Shown piece after piece: positions 1-7,349 of a stretch of 64,000 nt of DNA (position 1 is the first letter of the stretch; every line of letters starts with the position of its first letter). A model generated the notes under the pieces. The model was given only the letters and a program-made list of their open reading frames with translations. It was not told the DNA's origin and ran no database searches. Source of the stretch: CAYWQB01 sp964460785 (lineage in GTDB: Bacteria; Chlamydiota; Chlamydiia; Chlamydiales; CAYWQB01); the NCBI GenBank assembly GCA_964460785.1, contig CAYWQB010000004.1:62001-126000 (forward strand), read 5' to 3'. The translations under genes and the position numbers were made by a program.

Positions 1-817
1 TTTCGCTATTATTCTTATCCTCAACGGCTTGGATATAGTCTCCATGGTTGAAGTACTCAAGGTTAAACTCACGAGAGGACTTGGCAGACCAAAGACGCAT
101 CGTATTGATACAGTCATTATCAAAGCCAGGAATAGGAGTATCATAAGCCATAGCCATGATTTCTTCCGAATGCTTCCACTCATGCTTTAGGTGACCCGCC
201 TCGTCCATATACTCATGAACATGCCCACCAAACTTCACCGGGTATAAGTATTGTGGGCGAGCTATTTCCCAAGGGTTTCCATAGCGAAGCCAAGAATCTG
301 GGGTTTCAACTTGATAGCCATCGCGGATTCTTTGATAAAAAATACCATACTCATAGCGAATCCCATAGCCTACAGCAGGCATAGCTTGTGTAGCTAAAGA
401 GTCCATATAGCATGCAGCGAGACGCCCAAGGCCTCCATTCCCTAAACCTGCATCCCACTCTGCTTCTCTTAAATCATCAAGGTTGAGATCAAGTTCTTGC
501 AGCGCTTTTTTCGCTATATCAAGCATATCTAAGCAAAGCAGATTATTTCCTAAAGACCGACCAATTAAAAACTCTAAGGAAAGGTAGTAGACGCGCTTGT
601 GGTCTTTTTCTTTGAAAACACGTTGGCTATAAATCCATCGGTCCATCAAGTGATCTCGAATGCTGTAAGATAAAGCCAGATAGAAGTCTCTTGTAGTGGC
701 AGCGGATTCATCTTTCCCTATGGTATAGTGTAGGTGATTGATGAAGCTTTTTTTCAGAGAACGGGTGGAGCGTTCGAGTTGGTCTTCCCGGACAAAAACT
801 CGTTTGTTATCAGACAT
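1..817 (-). CDS. glgP: Glycogen phosphorylase, N-terminal part (runs off the window)
   Basis: The gene reads leftwards from an ATG at 815-817 and leaves the window after about 272 codons, so only the N-terminal third is present and the catalytic pyridoxal-phosphate lysine region is not visible. The translated start has the usual phosphorylase features: a segment reading YYLSLEFLIGRSL, then LGNGGLGRLAACYMDSLAT, then GYGIRYEYGIF. The enzyme releases glucose-1-phosphate from glycogen in the cytoplasm. Glycogen storage is normal for chlamydiae, and glgP lies beside the pdh genes in Chlamydia too, although here the two are divergent. The call is secure; what cannot be judged is whether the gene is intact beyond the window edge. 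Confidence 0.95.
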   Translation of the reverse strand, partial: MSDNKRVFVREDQLERSTRSLKKSFINHLHYTIGKDESAATTRDFYLALSYSIRDHLMDRWIYSQRVFKEKDHKRVYYLSLEFLIGRSLGNNLLCLDMLDIAKKALQELDLNLDDLREAEWDAGLGNGGLGRLAACYMDSLATQAMPAVGYGIRYEYGIFYQRIRDGYQVETPDSWLRYGNPWEIARPQYLYPVKFGGHVHEYMDEAGHLKHEWKHSEEIMAMAYDTPIPGFDNDCINTMRLWSAKSSREFNLEYFNHGDYIQAVEDKNNSE

Positions 818-964
818 AAAACCCTATCCTCCCAATTGTCGTAGCGCTGCTTGCTCAAGGCAAGATAACGGCCCAAGATAGCTTTTTGTCAAAGAAAATA
901 TGTAATTTACCTCGAATTCAGCAATGAGAGTGGCTAGGAGAAGGTGAAACTTGTAGAAAAGCTT

Positions 965-992
965 TTGTTTGCTTAGTATCGATCTTTATATT
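965..992 (+). promoter_or_regulatory. Possible sigma-70-type promoter for pdhABC
   Basis: TTGTTT (965-970) and TATATT (987-992) are separated by 16 bases and lie about 34 bases upstream of the pdhA start codon. The ribosome binding site AGGAG is at 1008-1012. The match is moderate and based only on the consensus; the opposite-strand promoter for glgP was not resolved. Confidence 0.3.
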
Positions 993-1025
993 TGCTAGGA
1001 GCCCGTTAGGAGACACAAGAGTTGT

Positions 1026-2036
1026 ATGAGTGCCTACTCCTTTTTTTCATATGATCCAGAAGCAGTAATTCAAGACTTAGGAGCTGAGCGCTTAGTTCAA
1101 GCATACCAACGTATGCTTGAAGTGCAACAGCTAGAGATGAGAGCTGAGTCAGCCTACTTACAAGGTAAGATAGGAGGCTTTTTTCATTCTTATTTAGGGC
1201 AAGAGGCTATCCAAGTCGCCTGTATAGAAGCCTTTGGAAAAGATCAGTGGTATACAACATCTTATCGCTGCCATGCTTTGGCTCTTTTACTTGGAGCAAC
1301 TCCAGAAGAGATCATGGCTGAGTTCTTTGGCCGAGAAGAGGGGAATGCCAAAGGCCGCGGTGGGTCTATGCATCTTTATACCGATCGTCTGCTGGGCGGC
1401 TATGGAATTGTGGGCGGTCAGGTCCCTATTGCAACGGGCGCAGCCTTAAGTGCTAAGCAGCTTGGACAAGATAAGGTTTCTCTGTGCTTCTTAGGGGATG
1501 GAGCTTGTGCGCAAGGAGCTTTCTCAGAGTCATTGAATCTAGCCTCTCTTTGGGACCTTCCCTGTGTCTATGTAGTAGAGAATAACCAATGGGGCATGGG
1601 AACAGGGGTTGATCGAGCCATTTGTGTGAAACCTATCGCAGAAAAGAAAGCTCCTGCGTATGACATGCAATCCTACACACTTGATGGCTTAGATTTTTTA
1701 AGCTGCTATGCAGGGTTTAAAGCGATCTTTGAGCAGATGAAAAAGGATTCACGACCTGTTCTAGTCGAAGCTGTTACAGAAAGACTGCGAGGTCACTCTA
1801 TCTCAGACCCAGGGCTTTATCGGTCAAAAGAGCATGTTAAGCAGCTCCAACAACACTCTTCGATTGAACGCTTGAAGCTATTGTTATTAGAAAAAGACCT
1901 ACTGACAGAAGCACAGTGTAAGCAGACAGAAAAAGAAATTCGTGCGCGCATGGTGCAGGCTATTGAATATGCGGAAGGCTGTAGCTGGCCTCATCCAGCA
2001 ACCCTTGAAGAGGGTGTTTTCAAGGAGGAAAGGTAG
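1026..2036 (+). CDS. pdhA: Pyruvate dehydrogenase E1 component, alpha subunit
   Basis: This 336-residue protein is the thiamine-diphosphate-binding half of the E1 heterotetramer that decarboxylates pyruvate and passes the acetyl group to the lipoyl arm of E2. The ThDP/Mg motif begins with GDG at residues 157-159 and ends with NN at 186-187. A later segment, RGHSISDPGLYR, matches the E1-alpha loop normally reading HGHSMSDPG. Length is typical of bacterial alpha subunits. It starts a + strand operon with pdhB (one base after the stop) and pdhC, the same order as in Chlamydia. AGGAG lies 13 bases ahead of the ATG, which is slightly long spacing. Confidence 0.95.
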   Translation: MSAYSFFSYDPEAVIQDLGAERLVQAYQRMLEVQQLEMRAESAYLQGKIGGFFHSYLGQEAIQVACIEAFGKDQWYTTSYRCHALALLLGATPEEIMAEFFGREEGNAKGRGGSMHLYTDRLLGGYGIVGGQVPIATGAALSAKQLGQDKVSLCFLGDGACAQGAFSESLNLASLWDLPCVYVVENNQWGMGTGVDRAICVKPIAEKKAPAYDMQSYTLDGLDFLSCYAGFKAIFEQMKKDSRPVLVEAVTERLRGHSISDPGLYRSKEHVKQLQQHSSIERLKLLLLEKDLLTEAQCKQTEKEIRARMVQAIEYAEGCSWPHPATLEEGVFKEER

Positions 2037-2037
2037 A

Positions 2038-3012
2038 ATGCAGACAATTGAAATCCGAGAAGCTCTCCGACAAGCTATTGATGAAGAAATGACGCGTGAT
2101 GAGCGTGTGATTATCTTAGGAGAAGAGGTCGCTGAGTATAATGGTGCCTATAAAGTAACCAAAGGGCTTTTAGATAAATGGGGCCCTGCTCGTGTACGAG
2201 ATACCCCTATTTCTGAGTTAGGCTTTGCTGGAGCAGCAGTAGGAGCTGCCATGACAGGCCTTCGGCCTATTGTAGAGTTCATGAGCTGGAACTTCTCTTT
2301 TGTCGCGTTTGATCAGATCATTTCGAATGCCTCAAAGATGTTTTATATGTCTGGAGGGCGCTTTTCTGTCCCTATTGTTTTTCGGGGACCAAATGGAGCT
2401 GCCGCTCAAGTTTCTTGTCAGCACTCTCATAGTGTGGAAGGGCTTTATGCAAACTTTCCTGGGCTTATTGTAGTTTCTGTATCAAATGCTTATGATGCAA
2501 AAGGGCTTTTAAAGAGTGCTGTTCGCAACCCAAATCCTGTCCTCTTTTTAGAAGCGGAGCTTGGTTATGGAGACCAAGGTGAGGTGCCAGAAGAGGAGTA
2601 TACAGTTCCGATTGGTCAAGCAAGGATTGAACAAGAGGGCACAGATATTACTTTGGTGAGCCATGGGCTTTCCATGAGAGCTTGTAGGGAAGTGCATAAG
2701 CAACTTCTTGCAAAAGGGGTTTCTGTCGAGTTAATTGATCTGCGGACCATTAAGCCTTTAGATGTGCAAACACTCGTGCGCTCTGTGCAAAAAACACATC
2801 GTATGGTGGTGGTTGAAGAGGGACATGCTTTTTGTGGACTGAGTGCAGAAGTAAGCTTCCAAGTGATGCAGTACGCATTTGATGCTCTTGATGCTCCTAT
2901 CGAACGGGTAACGCAGCTAGAGACTCCAATGCCTTACTCAAAAGTTTTGGAAGCAGAGACGCTCCCTAACCCAGAACGAATTTTATATGCTTGTGAGCGT
3001 ACCCTTAAGTAA
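2038..3012 (+). CDS. pdhB: Pyruvate dehydrogenase E1 component, beta subunit
   Basis: The start is placed at the ATG at 2038, directly after AAGGAGGAAAGG and one base past the pdhA stop. A longer reading from 1942 would overlap pdhA and adds residues with no family resemblance. The 324-residue product opens with MQTIEIREALRQAIDEEM and GEEVAEYNGAYKVTKGL, characteristic of E1-beta, and later has RVRDTPISELGFAGAAVGAA and the transketolase C-terminal segment VELIDLRTIKPLD. It pairs with PdhA to form E1 of pyruvate dehydrogenase. Confidence 0.95.
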   Translation: MQTIEIREALRQAIDEEMTRDERVIILGEEVAEYNGAYKVTKGLLDKWGPARVRDTPISELGFAGAAVGAAMTGLRPIVEFMSWNFSFVAFDQIISNASKMFYMSGGRFSVPIVFRGPNGAAAQVSCQHSHSVEGLYANFPGLIVVSVSNAYDAKGLLKSAVRNPNPVLFLEAELGYGDQGEVPEEEYTVPIGQARIEQEGTDITLVSHGLSMRACREVHKQLLAKGVSVELIDLRTIKPLDVQTLVRSVQKTHRMVVVEEGHAFCGLSAEVSFQVMQYAFDALDAPIERVTQLETPMPYSKVLEAETLPNPERILYACERTLK

Positions 3013-3028
3013 AAGGAGCCAGTGAGAT

Positions 3029-4333
3029 ATGCCTTTCAGCTTTACCATGCCAAAATTGTCCCCAACAATGGAAGAAGGGGTAATAGCTAAGTGGCATAAA
3101 CAAAAAGGAGATTATGTTGAATCTGGAGATCTCCTTTTAGAAGTAACAACAGATAAGGCTACTTTAGAGCACCAAGCGATCGACCCAGGCTATTTGCGAG
3201 AAATTCTTGTACAAGATGGAGAATCTGCGCAGGTAAACCAAGCAATTGCTGTTTTTTCAGAAGAGCAAGAAGAGGCAATCGAAGAATACGTGGCTTCGTT
3301 GCAAAAAGCCACAGAGCAGGCTCCTGTAGATCAAAAGCCAGAGGAAGAAACAGACTCTACAACCCCTAAAGAACCGACTCCTCAAGCTTCTACTATTGCA
3401 AGAGCAGAACCTACCTTTCAAGCCTATCCGCCTCTAGAGGGCTATCAAGAAGCTTATCAGTCCACCGTGTCAAGCCCAGTAAAAGCCTCTCCGTTAGCGA
3501 AGAAAAAAGCAGAGGAAATGAACCTGGACTTAACTTCTATCACAGGAACGGGTCCAGCGGGCAGAATTGTGGAAAGAGATTTAAGTAAAGCTCAGCCAAA
3601 AAGCCTGGTATCCCCGCTTTCTAAACAGCTCCCAAGTGATCCCCCAGGATCTTTTGAGCTTGAGCCTCTGTCACCCATGCGTAAAGCAATTGCTAAACGA
3701 TTGAAAGAGGCTAAAAGCTATATTCCTCACTTTTATGTGAGCCATGAAATCGATGCTTCGATGCTGGTCGCTTTACGCGCTCAGCTGAAAAAAAATTATG
3801 GGATTGCAGTAACATACAATGACTTTGTTATGCGGGCAGTGGCTCTTGCATTGAAAAGCCTACCTAAAATTAATGTGGGATTTGACTCTGTAGAAGAAGC
3901 ATGCATCCAATTCAAGACAGTTGATGTTGCTGTTGCCGTTTCTGTTGAAGGGGGCTTGATTACCCCTATTATTCGGTATGCAGATACAAAGTCTCTCTCT
4001 CAGCTGCATATGGAGGTACGTAATCTGGCCTCTCAAGCAAAAAAAGGAACTCTACAGCCAGAGCAGTATCAGGGAGGATCGTTTACCGTCTCGAATTTAG
4101 GGATGTATGGGATTACTCACTTCCAAGCAATTTTGAACCCTCCTCAAGCAGCGATTCTTGCAGTTGGAGGCATTCAGAGTGTCCCCGTTGTAAAAGATGG
4201 AGAATGCGTTCCTGGCAAAAAGCTTGCAGTGACACTTTCTTGTGATCACCGTGTCATCGATGGAGCGGATGCTGCAGAGTTTTTAGCTCTTTTAAAGAAA
4301 TTTTTAGAAGAGCCTGCAGGGCTTTTAGTGTAG
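3029..4333 (+). CDS. pdhC: Pyruvate dehydrogenase E2, dihydrolipoamide acetyltransferase
   Basis: E2 core of the complex, 434 residues. An N-terminal lipoyl domain (about residues 1-80) carries the lipoylated lysine K43 in VTTDKA. A charged, Pro/Ala-rich linker follows, then a peripheral-subunit-binding domain (about 153-187, ASPLAKKKAEEMN, GTGPAGRIVERDL), then the catalytic acetyltransferase domain with DHRVIDG at 406-412 (H407 and D411 catalytic). There is one lipoyl domain, as in Chlamydia. The ribosome site AAAAGGAG sits 16 bases after the pdhB stop. No E3 (lpd) gene follows; the next gene is an accessory one in a different context. Confidence 0.95.
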   Translation: MPFSFTMPKLSPTMEEGVIAKWHKQKGDYVESGDLLLEVTTDKATLEHQAIDPGYLREILVQDGESAQVNQAIAVFSEEQEEAIEEYVASLQKATEQAPVDQKPEEETDSTTPKEPTPQASTIARAEPTFQAYPPLEGYQEAYQSTVSSPVKASPLAKKKAEEMNLDLTSITGTGPAGRIVERDLSKAQPKSLVSPLSKQLPSDPPGSFELEPLSPMRKAIAKRLKEAKSYIPHFYVSHEIDASMLVALRAQLKKNYGIAVTYNDFVMRAVALALKSLPKINVGFDSVEEACIQFKTVDVAVAVSVEGGLITPIIRYADTKSLSQLHMEVRNLASQAKKGTLQPEQYQGGSFTVSNLGMYGITHFQAILNPPQAAILAVGGIQSVPVVKDGECVPGKKLAVTLSCDHRVIDGADAAEFLALLKKFLEEPAGLLV

Positions 4334-4340
4334 TAAAATT

Positions 4341-4370
4341 CAACACAGAAGAGATTTTGTGTTGTGTTTT
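4341..4370 (+). terminator. Weak terminator-like hairpin after pdhC
   Basis: CAACACA (4341-4347) pairs with TGTGTTG (4358-4364) around a 10-base loop, followed by TGTTTT. It lies 8 bases after the pdhC stop. The stem is short and A/T-rich, so termination strength is uncertain. Confidence 0.4.
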
Positions 4371-4481
4371 ACCTCTTTCTTGTGTGGAACTTTTTAGTGT
4401 TGGACTTTCCTACGCCTTGACTGTTATGCCAAGTGCTTACTTTCATAGAAAAGTTATAGGTTTTTTACTGGTAAAATAGAA

Positions 4482-4507
4482 AAATTAATTAATTTTTTAA
4501 TTAATTT
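4482..4507. repeat. Perfect 11-bp A/T inverted repeat
   Basis: AAATTAATTAA (4482-4492), a TTTT spacer, then TTAATTAATTT (4497-4507), an exact inverted repeat. A second one, ATTAAAC (4534-4540) and GTTTAAT (4549-4555), lies just before the start codon at 4565. Both sit at the left edge of the pilus insertion. They could be operator sites, a cruciform, or mRNA hairpins; the sequence does not say which. Confidence 0.6.
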
Positions 4508-4564
4508 AAAATAGGCATAGCTATTGCACTATTATTAAACAAATAAAAGTTTAATAAAGGCGAT

Positions 4565-5029
4565 ATGTCTATGTTTAATAAAAAGGAAATATTCAGAGCT
4601 CAATGTTTTGTTAAAGGGATTACTCATAAGGTGATCATTCCTGGGCTTTTGTTTCTTTTTGCAACCCCTTTGGGTGCCGTAGACATAACCTTATATGGCT
4701 ATGTTCCAGAAGGAAGCCGGGTTAAAAAAGAAAAAACAAAAGGGAAAGAAGCCTACGACTTTAGCTCAAACTACACACGTGGGCTTGCTGTTACAATTGA
4801 TTTGTTTGGAGAAGATGGGAAGCAGGTAGAGAAAAAGGGCTTGATCGTGGAAGAGTATCCAGCAAGCTCAACTCATGAGGCAGTGATTCACTTATCAGAA
4901 ACACCAAGCTCCAATTCCTCGAAAGTGCTTAAAGACTATAAAGGGGAGTGGTCTGTTGGTGTAGAAAAAAACAGCAGTTCAGAAAGCAAGTCTCAAACTG
5001 TGCGCCTGACCTTAGCTCCTTCGGAATAA
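4565..5029 (+). CDS. Small secreted protein at the edge of the pilus locus, possible divergent subunit
   Basis: I do not recognise this 154-residue protein as a family member with certainty. It has an N-terminal hydrophobic segment (about residues 23-38, VIIPGLLFLFATPLGA) consistent with a signal peptide. The mature start VDITLYGYVPEGSRV has the alternating hydrophobic pattern and position of the neighbouring pilins (VDISFDGMVGAAASI), and the end, QTVRLTLAPSE, resembles their last strand (QILTITIAPK). These parallels suggest a divergent subunit or accessory protein of the pilus. It is transcribed towards the pilin genes, and its stop directly abuts the stop of the next gene (5029/5030). No clear ribosome site; the ATG at 4571 is an alternative start. 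Confidence 0.7.
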   Translation: MSMFNKKEIFRAQCFVKGITHKVIIPGLLFLFATPLGAVDITLYGYVPEGSRVKKEKTKGKEAYDFSSNYTRGLAVTIDLFGEDGKQVEKKGLIVEEYPASSTHEAVIHLSETPSSNSSKVLKDYKGEWSVGVEKNSSSESKSQTVRLTLAPSE

Positions 5030-5554
5030 CTAGCTACCATTACCGACCGCAATGGTAACGGTAAGGGTTTGAGTATATGCTCCAGGTAATAGACTCGGAG
5101 CTGCAGCCCACTTGCTTTGCGCTTCAACTAACCAGTTATAAATGGGTTGTGTTTGCGTACCATTTGTAAATGTTCGAGCGGTTAAATCTACTGTGCCCCA
5201 GGTGGGGAGCCCACTCATTGCATTTGTTCCATCATAATTTGCAGAGTCACTACTTGTTAATCGGAAGTCAGAGAAAGTGTTAAAATCTGTGCCTTGTGTG
5301 GTTCCTGTTGCATAATGCGACCAACCTGTACCAGCTAATGAGCAGGTCAGTTCAAAGCCAAGATGAGAAAGGCTATCAAGCTGAAAAGAGCAAAGTGTAA
5401 CCCAAGAGCTTTGAGATTGACTCGGATCGTGAGTACCAACAGAGGTTGCATCATGTATAGAAACTGCCTGCCCAACAATCGCCTGCATAGGCACATCAAC
5501 ACCATGTAATATGTTGATTGTTAGAAAGATGAGTAGGATAAACTGTTTAAACAT
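5030..5554 (-). CDS. Chaperone-usher pilin subunit A2 (last gene of subunit cluster)
   Basis: This 174-residue protein has a signal peptide (about 1-18) and an immunoglobulin-like pilin body. The N-terminal donor-strand-like segment VDVPMQAIVGQAVSI alternates hydrophobic residues. Shared pilin signatures follow: GTGWSHYATGTTQGTDFN, SANYDG, NGTQ, and the C-terminal strand GAYTQTLTVTIA with the conserved G-x-Y. It is closely similar to the gene at 5613-6140 and both look like products of one duplication. A rho-independent terminator separates it from that gene, ending 5 bases before this start codon, and the ribosome site is poor. It is therefore probably a low-abundance subunit made by readthrough. 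Confidence 0.8.
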   Translation of the reverse strand: MFKQFILLIFLTINILHGVDVPMQAIVGQAVSIHDATSVGTHDPSQSQSSWVTLCSFQLDSLSHLGFELTCSLAGTGWSHYATGTTQGTDFNTFSDFRLTSSDSANYDGTNAMSGLPTWGTVDLTARTFTNGTQTQPIYNWLVEAQSKWAAAPSLLPGAYTQTLTVTIAVGNGS

Positions 5555-5559
5555 GATCC

Positions 5560-5589
5560 AAAAAAAGCCCCACCGAAATGGTGAGGCTT
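5560..5589 (-). terminator. Rho-independent terminator inside the pilin gene cluster
   Basis: Read on the minus strand, AAGCCTCACC pairs with GGTGGGGCTT (one G-U pair) around a five-base loop, followed by seven T. The + strand version has a C/A mismatch, so it is directional to the minus strand. It lies between the pilin genes 5613-6140 and 5030-5554, with the T-run ending five bases before the downstream start codon. Confidence 0.75.
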
Positions 5590-5612
5590 ATAAGTAAGTT
5601 TTGCAAAAAGAA

Positions 5613-6140
5613 TTAGGTTCCTTCAGCGATTGTCACTGAAAGAGTCTGTGTATAAGCCCCTGCATTTAAGCTTGCTTCAGCATCCCATTGCGCTTGAGCA
5701 AGTACTTCCCAGTTTGTAATTTTTGCAGACTGAGTCCCATTGGACATTGTTTGTGCAGATGTGTCTACTGTCCCCCAAGTAGGAAGAATTCCTGCCATGG
5801 CATTCGCCCCATTATAATTTCCAGAGTCTGTGCTATGGAGGCGAAACCCAGTAAAGACGTTGAAGTCTGTCCCTTGGGTCGTTCCTGTGCCATAATGCGA
5901 CCAGCCTGTTCCAGCTAGCTGGGCAGTAATGGTAAAACCTGCAAGGTAGGCACAGTCTACTTGAAAGGACCCCACCGTTGTATAGCTTGTTGCAGCTGTA
6001 CTTGGATCATGGGTGCCTACAGCTTGTGCATCATGAATACTTGCAGCAGCGCCAACCATCCCATCAAAACTGATATCCACAGAAAATAGGGATGCGGTAG
6101 ATGCTAAGCAGGCAGTTAATATAAAGAGAGCTTTTTTCAT
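5613..6140 (-). CDS. Chaperone-usher pilin subunit A1 (candidate major pilin)
   Basis: A 175-residue secreted pilin: signal peptide MKKALFILTACLASTASLFS, donor-strand-like segment VDISFDGMVGAAASI, then VGTHDPS, GTGWSHYGTGTTQGTDFN, NYNGANAM, a trailing NGTQ...NWEV segment and the final strand GAYTQTLSVTIA. It has the best ribosome site of the pilin genes (AAGGTGAGAAG just before ATG) and is followed by a terminator, which together suggest it is the most strongly made, shaft-forming subunit; that is an inference. The 94-base gap upstream is A/T-rich and could carry a separate promoter. Family: archaic/alternative chaperone-usher subunits (CsuA/B- or CooA-like by architecture). Confidence 0.82.
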   Translation of the reverse strand: MKKALFILTACLASTASLFSVDISFDGMVGAAASIHDAQAVGTHDPSTAATSYTTVGSFQVDCAYLAGFTITAQLAGTGWSHYGTGTTQGTDFNVFTGFRLHSTDSGNYNGANAMAGILPTWGTVDTSAQTMSNGTQSAKITNWEVLAQAQWDAEASLNAGAYTQTLSVTIAEGT

Positions 6141-6234
6141 CTTCTCACCTTTTTGATTAGTCTTGATCTTTCACATTCACCTAATTTCATTTTGGGGAAA
6201 ATAAGACATAAATCAAGTAAAATTTATCAATTAG

Positions 6235-6768
6235 TTACTTAGGAGCAATGGTGATGGTTAAAATTTGGGAGTAAATACCATCCATAAGGCCGCTTGCAGC
6301 TGCCCAGCGAGCATATAACCCAACAGTCCAATCGGTCATAGCACTACTTTGACTTCCATTTTCAATGGTGTGGACTGTTGTAGGGGATGATTTTTTCCAA
6401 GAGACAGGCAGGATGTTAGATAGGCTATTATTGCCTACATAGTTGCTTGTATCAGAGCTTTGTAAGGCACATGAGTGAAAACTGTTAAAGTCAACATCTT
6501 GGGTGGAGCCTGTTCCATTGAGAGCCCAACCAAAGCCATTGGCAAACTCTGCTGTCATCGTAAAGCCTGTAGGAGAGTTTGAGTCTACCTGGAACTCCGC
6601 GATCTGTATCCAGCTTGACTGGCGCACTGAGCAGTTATGGTAACCAATTGCTTTTGCATTTTTTACACTTACATTGGATGCAATCTCTAAAGAAACGGCT
6701 AGCTCTTGCGCTTCTGCACACGTGAACGCTAAAACCCATGTAAGAACGATAAAGCCTTTTTGCCACAT
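6235..6768 (-). CDS. Chaperone-usher pilin subunit B2
   Basis: A 177-residue secreted pilin with signal peptide (to about residue 20, ending CAEAQE). The mature start LAVSLEIASNVSV is the likely donor strand. Family segments: NGFGWALNGTGSTQDVDFN, a DTSNYVG segment, NGSQSSAMTDW and the last strand DGIYSQILTITIAPK. It is most similar to the adjacent gene 6825-7349, which shares the unusual NGFGWALNGTGSTQ motif, so the two form a second paralogous pair. It would be exported, held by the chaperone encoded at 11242-12000 and added to the fibre by donor-strand exchange at the usher. Confidence 0.8.
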   Translation of the reverse strand: MWQKGFIVLTWVLAFTCAEAQELAVSLEIASNVSVKNAKAIGYHNCSVRQSSWIQIAEFQVDSNSPTGFTMTAEFANGFGWALNGTGSTQDVDFNSFHSCALQSSDTSNYVGNNSLSNILPVSWKKSSPTTVHTIENGSQSSAMTDWTVGLYARWAAASGLMDGIYSQILTITIAPK

Positions 6769-6824
6769 AACTACCTATCGAGTTGTGTGGTAAACTTATA
6801 TTTGAATGGATGTTCTGTCAAGCT

Positions 6825-7349
6825 TCAGTTTGGAGCTATAGTGACAGATAGCACTTGACTATAGAATCCATCCATAAGCGTAGAGGCTTTATCCCATTTG
6901 AGCTCTAAGACCATTGTCCAGTTTGTCATAGGGGCTTTTTGTGTCCCATTTGAAAGGGTTTGAGTCTTGGATGCCGTGGAAGGTTTCCATACGGCTTTCA
7001 TTTTATTCAGCCTTGTTGACCCTTCATAGTTTGCACTGTCATACGATTTTAGCTGAGCTCTTTTGAACCGATTGAAATTTTTGCCTTGGGTGGAGCCTGT
7101 TCCATTAAGAGCCCAACCAAAGCCATTGGGGAAAAAAGCGGAAAGAGAGAAACCTGTAGGGGAGTTTGAATTCACCTCAAAAGCTGCAACCTCGACCCAC
7201 TTATTTTGCTTTTGCGAGCAATCATGATAACCAACAGCACGAGGGTTTATAATGGCCACAGAGGAGGGGATTGATAAAGAGACTGCAAGTTCACTGGCTT
7301 GAGATAGAGAAGTTAGAAAGAAAAGAGTGACTAGACAAAGCGCTTTCAT
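6825..7349 (-). CDS. Chaperone-usher pilin subunit B1, coupled to tip gene
   Basis: A 174-residue secreted pilin with signal peptide MKALCLVTLFFLTSLSQA. It shares SLSIPSSVAI (donor-strand-like), VGYHDCS, NGFGWALNGTGSTQ and DGFYSQVLSVTIAPN with the gene at 6235-6768. The start codon overlaps the stop of the tip gene by 4 bases (ATGA), so the two are probably translated together. A subunit coupled directly behind the two-domain tip gene is a plausible tip adapter, which is an inference from order alone. Confidence 0.8.
   Translation of the reverse strand: MKALCLVTLFFLTSLSQASELAVSLSIPSSVAIINPRAVGYHDCSQKQNKWVEVAAFEVNSNSPTGFSLSAFFPNGFGWALNGTGSTQGKNFNRFKRAQLKSYDSANYEGSTRLNKMKAVWKPSTASKTQTLSNGTQKAPMTNWTMVLELKWDKASTLMDGFYSQVLSVTIAPN

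Noticed and set aside
1942..2037. Longer start for pdhB
   Set aside because: It overlaps pdhA by about 95 bases and adds residues unlike E1-beta; the ATG at 2038 has an excellent ribosome site.
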